Below are positions 1-3,842 of a stretch of 5,570 nt of DNA, piece by piece. The number at the start of each line of letters is the position of its first letter. The stretch's first letter is position 1. The stretch is from positions 1-5,570 of the forward strand of contig JAGHTV010000364.1 of assembly GCA_018065165.1 (NCBI GenBank), written 5' to 3'. This DNA is from Candidatus Sodaliphilus fimicaballi. GTDB taxonomy: Bacteria; Bacteroidota; Bacteroidia; Bacteroidales; Muribaculaceae. Made by a program: the position numbers and the translations under genes. Under the pieces are notes generated by a model. That model was not told where the DNA came from. It did not search any database and worked only from the letters and a program-made list of their open reading frames with translations.

Positions 1-952
1 TGTTTACACCTTCAATCACATTGATGCGTGTAGCCACATGGGTAAGCAGGGCCATACGCTGGGCTATTGTCTCGGGTGTGATGCCCAGGGTGAGCAACAC
101 TCCCAGGCAGGTGACAGCGTTCTCTATGTCGACGGGTGCGGTAAATGGTACCGTCGCCTTATGATGTTCTCCATCAATGGTGTAGGTGATAGTTGTCTTG
201 CCTGCAGTGTCGTCTTGCTGACTCCACTCGAGTTGTGTTAAAGATGGTATAGCATCCTTTATGCGTTGGTCTTCGCCGCAATATATGCATTGCTTGCAGT
301 CTTGCAGCAGGCGAGCCTTCTCTCTTATTTTTTCCTCAATCGAGCTGAATCCCTCGTCATGCTCGTCTCCCACATTGGTGATTACGCCCATCGTGGGGGC
401 AATCATTGCCTGTAGCGATGCCATCTCGCCCGTGGTCGATATGCCGGCCTCGATTATGGCCAGTGTGGTGTCATCGTCGATGTTCCACAGCGACAGTGGT
501 ACGCCTATCTGCGAGTTGAAGCTGCGAGGCGAGCGCACAATGCGATAGTCGGGCGACAGCAGCTGGTTGAGCCACTCCTTTACGCGGGTCTTGCCACGAC
601 TGCCGGTGATGGCGATGATGGGCAGTGACTCAAAGCGATGGCGGTGGTAGGCCGCCAGCATCTGCAGGGCAATGAGCGTGTTGTTCACCACCAGGTAGTT
701 GGCGTCGCGTCGTTCCTCGCTTATGTCGGCGAGCGACTCCACCACAAAGTTGCGCACGCCGTGGTCATACAGGTCGCTTACGTATTTGTGCCCGTTGCCC
801 ATACTGGTGCGTAGGGCAAAGAATAGCGTCTCGCTGGGTAGTGATAGCGAGCGTGAGTCAATGAGCAGCGTGCTCACCGTTGCTTCGGGACAACCCAGTA
901 TCGACTCGGTAGCTCCCAGCACTTGCGCTATGTCACTTATCGCATATTTCAT
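1..952 (-). CDS. murF: MurF-type UDP-MurNAc-tripeptide:D-Ala-D-Ala ligase, probably the N-terminal half of a MurF/alanine racemase fusion (partial)
   Basis: The minus-strand frame is open from the ATG at 952 to the window edge (317 codons) without a stop. MurF is a cytoplasmic ATP-dependent ligase that adds D-Ala-D-Ala to UDP-MurNAc-tripeptide, the last cytoplasmic step in making the pentapeptide. Visible Mur-ligase marks are the N-terminal substrate-domain segment DSRS (residues 32-35) followed by a TLFFAL stretch; the P-loop ITGSRGKT (115-122, Lys121) followed by VKEWLNQLL; RSPRSFNSQIGVP after it; EAGIS with Glu168; and TNVGDEH (192-198, His198). Lys212 in an EKARLL stretch is a candidate for the carbamylated lysine, which is less certain. 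The MurF assignment over MurE or MurC rests on overall resemblance to the Bacteroidota family. In that family the ligase is commonly fused to a C-terminal alanine racemase; that half would lie left of position 1 and is not seen. The start is fixed by its ATGA overlap with the upstream GSCFA gene, and there is no clear Shine-Dalgarno sequence, so translational coupling is likely. Confidence 0.9.
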   Translation of the reverse strand, partial: MKYAISDIAQVLGATESILGCPEATVSTLLIDSRSLSLPSETLFFALRTSMGNGHKYVSDLYDHGVRNFVVESLADISEERRDANYLVVNNTLIALQMLAAYHRHRFESLPIIAITGSRGKTRVKEWLNQLLSPDYRIVRSPRSFNSQIGVPLSLWNIDDDTTLAIIEAGISTTGEMASLQAMIAPTMGVITNVGDEHDEGFSSIEEKIREKARLLQDCKQCIYCGEDQRIKDAIPSLTQLEWSQQDDTAGKTTITYTIDGEHHKATVPFTAPVDIENAVTCLGVLLTLGITPETIAQRMALLTHVATRINVIEGVN

Positions 953-1923
953 AGCAGGTTCTTGATTTCGGGGATATTTTCGATGTAAGGATATTCTTTC
1001 ACTAGGTTGCCCACCACGGTGCGGGTGTCGGCATTGAAGCGCTCCACAACCTCACTGTTGTTGCTCACGGGGCGGTGCATGATGCGTTTCATCACACGCT
1101 CGCAGCGAGCCACAGCCTGAGCCGCACGGTCGTCGAGATAGGTAGCCTGGAATGTCTGCCATATATACTCCACTGCCACATCGCTGGGGTGAACCATGTC
1201 GGTGGCATAGAAGCGATAGTCGCGCAAGTCGTCCATCACAATCTCATATGAGGGGAAGTACTCAGTGTACTCCTTGTGAGCCTTGATTACATTGTCCACC
1301 GTCACGCGCAGCGACGCCTTGCTCAGCGAGTTGGTCTCCAGGCCGTCGGCAATGTGGCGTATGGGGCTAATGGTGAACACTACTTGCAACTCGGGGTTGT
1401 ACTCGTGCAACTGGTCAACCATGTGGTTGAGGGCATCGGTCATCTCGTCCACACTGGCCATGCTGCGCGTGAACTCGTGCTGTGGCACCTTGTGACAGTT
1501 GCTCACCACCTCGCCAGTCGACTGCAGGCGATACACTACCGCTGTGCCCAGGGTGATGACGCGCATCTTGCACTCTTTGAGCATCTTGTGACCTTGCTCA
1601 ATGCGGCTGTTCATGCGGTTGAGCGTTGCCTCCTTGTCGCCCATCGAGTAGCGTGAGTGAAAGGCAAAGCTGTTCCACACGCCACTCTGCTGGAACAGAG
1701 TCATGCCCGCGATGGGTTCTCCACTGATGAGGCGTTGCACACTCGCTGCAATGCTCAACGGGTTATATATGGTCCCGAAAGGATTCACCAGGGCTTGCAT
1801 CATGCCTGTGCGCATCTTGCCGCCTATGTTGTCGCTGAAACACGACCCCAGCAGCATCACTTGGTCGCTGTGCTGCAGCATCTGCCTGTTTTCGGGCGCT
1901 TTTATTACAGTTCTGAAGTTCAT
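949..1923 (-). CDS. GSCFA domain-containing protein (SGNH-hydrolase-like)
   Basis: A complete 324-residue cytoplasmic-looking protein with no signal peptide or membrane segment. It carries the motif that names the family, GSCFS, at residues 26-30, followed by NPFGTIYNP (47-55), an LGTAVVY strand (125-131), VSNCHKVP (140-147), TISPIRH (184-190) and DMVHPS (242-247). GSCFA proteins belong to the SGNH/GDSL esterase superfamily. By analogy Ser27 would be the nucleophile and Asp242/His245 the DxxH partner; that assignment is inference, and no substrate is established that I know of. The length is normal for the family. The ATG at 1923 is preceded by a weak AGG-containing ribosome-binding-like stretch (1930-1932) and by a -7 promoter box at 1941-1948, which implies a short leader. 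Its stop overlaps the murF start (ATGA, 949-952). The tight pairing suggests a role linked to peptidoglycan precursor or cell-wall metabolism, such as deacylation, but this is only context. Confidence 0.93.
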   Translation of the reverse strand: MNFRTVIKAPENRQMLQHSDQVMLLGSCFSDNIGGKMRTGMMQALVNPFGTIYNPLSIAASVQRLISGEPIAGMTLFQQSGVWNSFAFHSRYSMGDKEATLNRMNSRIEQGHKMLKECKMRVITLGTAVVYRLQSTGEVVSNCHKVPQHEFTRSMASVDEMTDALNHMVDQLHEYNPELQVVFTISPIRHIADGLETNSLSKASLRVTVDNVIKAHKEYTEYFPSYEIVMDDLRDYRFYATDMVHPSDVAVEYIWQTFQATYLDDRAAQAVARCERVMKRIMHRPVSNNSEVVERFNADTRTVVGNLVKEYPYIENIPEIKNLL

Positions 1924-1940
1924 AATCTACCTAAATTAAG

Positions 1941-1948
1941 CAAAGTTA
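1941..1948 (-). promoter_or_regulatory. Bacteroidota -7 promoter box for the GSCFA-murF unit
   Basis: Read on the minus strand the sequence is TAACTTTG, an exact match to the Bacteroidota primary-sigma -7 consensus TAnnTTTG. It ends 17 nt before the GSCFA start codon, so the mRNA leader would be very short. I see no convincing -33 TTTG at the usual distance; the upstream stretch is a run of A and T. Confidence 0.55.
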
Positions 1949-2054
1949 CTTATTTTTTTTGACTAATGGATTTTTTTGCGAAATAAATTAAGAAAAATTT
2001 CAAAACTCATCTCTATCTAGATGTATATCATTCCCATAAACCATGCGCAATCAG

Positions 2055-2074
2055 TTACGCAATCGTTTGAGTAA
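2055..2074. promoter_or_regulatory. Putative operator palindrome upstream of the X25-domain protein gene
   Basis: TTACGCAATCGTTTGAGTAA is an imperfect palindrome, with 16 of 20 positions symmetric around a central CG. The core GCAATCGTTTG (2059-2069) is identical, on the opposite strand, to the core of the site at 3697-3710 upstream of the other exported-protein gene. The CG centre lies 63 bp before the start of the -7 box here and 62 bp in the other promoter. A central CG flanked by AA/TT steps is typical of LacI-family operators; the regulator family is inference. An extra half-site-like CGCAATC lies 12 bp further upstream (2046-2052), about one helical turn away on the same face. Confidence 0.5.
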
Positions 2075-2127
2075 GATAATTTACACATAAATTTTCACAG
2101 CGTGTTTAATTATTGTGATTTTATTGT

Positions 2128-2135
2128 TATCTTTG
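2128..2135 (+). promoter_or_regulatory. -7 promoter box for the 2180-3286 gene
   Basis: TATCTTTG matches the Bacteroidota -7 consensus TAnnTTTG. A weak -33-like TTTA lies 19 nt upstream (2105-2108). Transcription would begin a few bases downstream, giving a leader of about 35-40 nt before the ATG at 2180. Confidence 0.6.
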
Positions 2136-2151
2136 CGACAACTAATTTTTT

Positions 2152-2179
2152 AACTTAAAAAACTAATATTAATCACATT
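2152..2179 (+). promoter_or_regulatory. AT-rich untranslated leader shared with the 3843 gene
   Basis: The leader has no purine-rich Shine-Dalgarno sequence. It contains AACTTAAA (2152-2159), AAAACTAAT (2159-2167) and TTAATCA (2169-2175) in that order, and all three recur in the same order at 3795-3833 before the second exported-protein gene. Bacteroidota commonly start translation from A-rich leaders without Shine-Dalgarno pairing, so this is probably the translation-initiation region of a well-expressed gene. Confidence 0.4.
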
Positions 2180-3286
2180 ATGAAGAAATTTTTACTTCTC
2201 CTCGTTGCTCTCGTAGCAACAAGTGCTGCATGGGCACAGGATACCTATGTAGTAGCAGGTGTGAGCGCACTTTGCGGTTCTAACTGGAGCGCAACCGACG
2301 CTAACAACCAGATGACCCTCCAGAACGATGGCACTTATGTTAAGACTTATGCTAATGTAGCTGTAGGTTCTTATCAGTTCAAGGTAGTTAAGAACGGCAG
2401 TGAGTGGATTGGTGACAAGAACGGCCAGAATGTTCAGTTTGCTGTAAACACTGCATGCGATGTTAACATCTACTTTAACCCCTCAAACAACGACATCACC
2501 GTAGCTGGTAACGGCGTGGGTGAGAAGACATTTGAAATCAACAAGGTTATTGCCGTGGGTAACGGTAGTGGCAACTGGCTCAATGGCGTTAGCTGGGATC
2601 CTGCATCAGATACCAACAAGATGACTCAGGTGGGCGACCTCGTTTACGAGATTTCTTACAACGACGTTCCCGTGGGTGGTGACTATCAGGTGAAGTTCGC
2701 TGTCAACGGCAGCTGGGACGACAACTTCGGTGGTACCTATGCAGGTAACGGTGTTGAGGGTGATGCTGTATACGATGGTGGCAACATCTATGTTAATGTA
2801 GAGAAGGCAGGTACAGTTACTCTGCGCCTCGACCTCAGCAACTTTGACTACTCTTCTAAGAGTGGTGCCAAGATGACCATCACAGTTCCCACTGTTGATG
2901 AGCCCGTTGCTGAAGCTTACTTCTTGAAGCATCCTTGGGGTGGTGGCGAATGGACTTGGCAGCCTCTCACTAAGGATAATAACGGCGTTTGGAGCCTCGT
3001 GGCTGCTTACGGTGGCAATGGCTGCAACTGGAACACTAAGGCTAGCAACGACGGCAGCACATGGGTAGCTGAGCCCGAACTGGTAGGCGAACCCGAGGTT
3101 GGTGATGCATGCACATTTACTTTCAATCCCGAGACTGGTGCAATCAAGATTGCTAAGAACATTGAAACTGGCATCAACGACATCAATGTAAACGCTGCTA
3201 AGGTTTACAAGACTATCGAGAACGGTCAGGTAATCATCGTTCGCGGCGACGCTCGCTTCAACATCATGGGTCAGCCCGTAAAATAA
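2180..3286 (+). CDS. Exported multi-domain protein with tandem X25-like carbohydrate-binding sandwiches and a short sorting-type C-terminal tail
   Basis: A complete protein of 368 residues. Residues 1-19 form a classical signal peptide (KK, a Leu/Val core, then AWA before Gln20); there is no lipobox cysteine. Domain 1 (about 22-110) has the pattern W36, M45, DGTY (50-53), then VAVGSYQFKVVKNGS (60-74) and a closing strand VNIYFNPSNNDITV. Domain 2 (about 121-236) repeats it with SWDP (138-141), VGGDYQVKFAVNGSWDDNFG (165-184) and a closing TVTLRLDLS strand. This resembles the X25 / pullulanase-N2 type module found in starch-active proteins. Domain 3 (about 246-324) is rich in Trp (253, 258, 260, 271, 284, 295) and unassigned. 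Residues 331-368 form a tail ending RFNIMGQPVK, like short tails on other exported Bacteroidales proteins and possibly a type IX secretion signal. No catalytic domain is seen, so an alpha-glucan-binding surface or secreted protein is the likely role. It is monocistronic, with its own promoter and a strong terminator. The binding specificity is inferred. Confidence 0.85.
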   Translation: MKKFLLLLVALVATSAAWAQDTYVVAGVSALCGSNWSATDANNQMTLQNDGTYVKTYANVAVGSYQFKVVKNGSEWIGDKNGQNVQFAVNTACDVNIYFNPSNNDITVAGNGVGEKTFEINKVIAVGNGSGNWLNGVSWDPASDTNKMTQVGDLVYEISYNDVPVGGDYQVKFAVNGSWDDNFGGTYAGNGVEGDAVYDGGNIYVNVEKAGTVTLRLDLSNFDYSSKSGAKMTITVPTVDEPVAEAYFLKHPWGGGEWTWQPLTKDNNGVWSLVAAYGGNGCNWNTKASNDGSTWVAEPELVGEPEVGDACTFTFNPETGAIKIAKNIETGINDINVNAAKVYKTIENGQVIIVRGDARFNIMGQPVK

Positions 3287-3366
3287 GAACGCTTCGCTTA
3301 TCAGAGCGGTCACTGCGTTCCCTTTTCAGGACGGCTCAAAGAGCCTAAAAGAACGCTAACGCTCTA
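3287..3366 (+). repeat. Cluster of short hairpins and direct repeats in the 3' untranslated region
   Basis: This stretch immediately follows the stop codon. GAACGC (3287-3292) can pair with GCGTTC (3315-3320), enclosing CGCT (3295-3298) paired with AGCG (3305-3308). GGCTC-AAA-GAGCC (3333-3345) is a perfect 5-bp hairpin. The left-end GAACGCTTCGCT (3287-3298) is echoed by GAACGCTAACGCT (3351-3363), which itself holds a tandem AACGCT. None is followed by a T tract, so these are not terminators. It looks like a dispersed intergenic element or a structured mRNA 3' end. I see no supportable coding frame. Confidence 0.5.
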
Positions 3367-3378
3367 AAGAACATAGAT

Positions 3379-3415
3379 AAAAAGTACCACGGCAGCAATG
3401 TCGTGGTACTTTTTT
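3379..3415 (+). terminator. Strong intrinsic terminator
   Basis: A perfect 13-bp stem pairs AAAAAGTACCACG (3379-3391) with CGTGGTACTTTTT (3402-3414) around a 10-nt loop, followed by a run of six T residues (3410-3415). It ends the transcript of the 2180-3286 gene 93 nt after its stop codon and separates it from the next plus-strand gene. The flanking A tract would also let it work on the minus strand, but no minus-strand gene needs it. Confidence 0.9.
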
Positions 3416-3444
3416 GTCTCTTTATCTCCCACAGAGACATAGAT

Positions 3445-3536
3445 CCACAGAGCGGTACTGTGCCCGACGTATTTCCGTCGGGTCCTTCTGCTCGGTTCTG
3501 TCAGTTTACATTCGTGCAATTTGTGTAAATCTGTGG
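3445..3536. repeat. Structured intergenic repeat, copy A
   Basis: The unit starts with CCACAGA (3445-3451) and ends with its inverse TCTGTGG (3530-3536). Inside lie two further hairpins: CCCGACG/CGTCGGG (3463-3469 with 3476-3482, 6-nt loop) and TTTACA/TGTAAA (3505-3510 with 3524-3529). The whole can therefore fold as a closing stem around two arms. Positions 3459-3508 (50 nt) are identical to 3600-3649 in copy B. An additional CCACAGAG lies just upstream at 3429-3436. No transposase or target duplication is visible. It resembles dispersed non-coding repeats of Bacteroidales intergenic regions, though I cannot name a family. Confidence 0.75.
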
Positions 3537-3584
3537 TAGAAATAAACCTCTCACAGAACACACGGAAAGCACAGAATGTCTAGC

Positions 3585-3668
3585 CCACAGAGCTGTTATT
3601 GTGCCCGACGTATTTCCGTCGGGTCCTTCTGCTCGGTTCTGTCAGTTTATGTTCGTGTGGATTAGTGG
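3585..3668. repeat. Structured intergenic repeat, copy B (degenerate right end)
   Basis: This direct repeat of copy A lies about 141 bp downstream in the same orientation. CCACAGAGC (3585-3593) is followed by a 1-bp-longer variable segment and then by 50 nt identical to copy A (3600-3649), including the CCCGACG/CGTCGGG hairpin. The right end has lost about 12 nt, so the TTTACA/TGTAAA arm is broken, and the terminal TCTGTGG has become TTAGTGG. Between the copies lie further CACAGA words (3552-3557 and 3570-3575). Confidence 0.75.
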
Positions 3669-3696
3669 TTAGAAAATCTACAATTAGCCGTCTACT

Positions 3697-3710
3697 TGCA
3701 AACGATTGCA
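3697..3710. promoter_or_regulatory. Putative operator palindrome upstream of the CBM26-domain protein gene
   Basis: TGCAAACGATTGCA is a near-perfect palindrome (6 of 7 base pairs symmetric) with a central CG. With its flanking T on each side it fits the general LacI-family/cre-like pattern WTGNAANCGNWNNCA. Its core CAAACGATTGC (3699-3709) equals the reverse complement of 2059-2069 upstream of the other exported-protein gene, and its centre lies 62 bp before the -7 box. The upstream position suggests activation or looping rather than simple promoter blocking, which is inference. Confidence 0.55.
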
Positions 3711-3765
3711 TGAATTATTGTATTTTTTTTTGAGATAAGTGATTCAACACCTTAATTATATTTGA

Positions 3766-3773
3766 TAAATTTG
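3766..3773 (+). promoter_or_regulatory. -7 promoter box for the 3843 gene
   Basis: TAAATTTG matches the Bacteroidota -7 consensus TAnnTTTG and, as in the other plus-strand promoter, is followed by CG. The expected -33 position (around 3743) reads TTCA, a poor match, which would fit dependence on an activator. The leader to the ATG at 3843 is about 60-65 nt. Confidence 0.55.
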
Positions 3774-3794
3774 CGTGTCACATTTAAAAATCGG

Positions 3795-3842
3795 AACTTA
3801 AACAAAAAACTATAAAACTAATTAAATTAATCAATTACAAAA
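3795..3842 (+). promoter_or_regulatory. AT-rich untranslated leader shared with the 2180 gene
   Basis: The leader contains AACTTAAA (3795-3802), AAAACTAAT (3814-3822) and TTAATCA (3827-3833), the same words in the same order as in the leader at 2152-2179 but with longer spacers. There is no Shine-Dalgarno sequence; an A run sits directly before the ATG. Confidence 0.4.

Noticed and set aside
1276..1656. Plus-strand open frame of 126 codons opposite the GSCFA gene
   Set aside because: It is fully antisense to a well-supported gene with family motifs, its composition (Val/Leu/His/Ala-rich) is that of a reverse-strand shadow, and it has no promoter or ribosome-binding site.
2008..2023. CATCT/AGATG inverted repeat in the divergent promoter region
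   Set aside because: It is only a 5-bp stem with a 6-nt loop, has no T tract, and has no counterpart in the other promoter; it could easily be chance.
2606..3313. Minus-strand open frame of 235 codons opposite the X25-domain gene
   Set aside because: It is antisense to a complete gene with signal peptide and recognisable repeats, it lacks any motif of its own, and its start falls inside the 3' hairpin cluster.
3364..3561. Minus-strand open frame of 65 codons over the terminator and repeat copy A
   Set aside because: It runs through the intrinsic terminator and the structured repeat; its sequence is explained by those non-coding elements, and no conserved protein is apparent.
3429..3590. Spaced CACAGA words considered as a CRISPR-like array or iterons
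   Set aside because: The words are only 6-8 nt, irregularly spaced and of mixed orientation, with no long identical repeat-spacer pattern and no replication or cas genes nearby.
3729..3751. TTTGAG-ATAAG-ACAC stretch resembling 2066-2087 upstream of the other gene
   Set aside because: The alignment needs gaps, the region is AT-rich, and the distance to the -7 box differs (37 versus 62 bp), so it does not support a shared site as the palindrome does.
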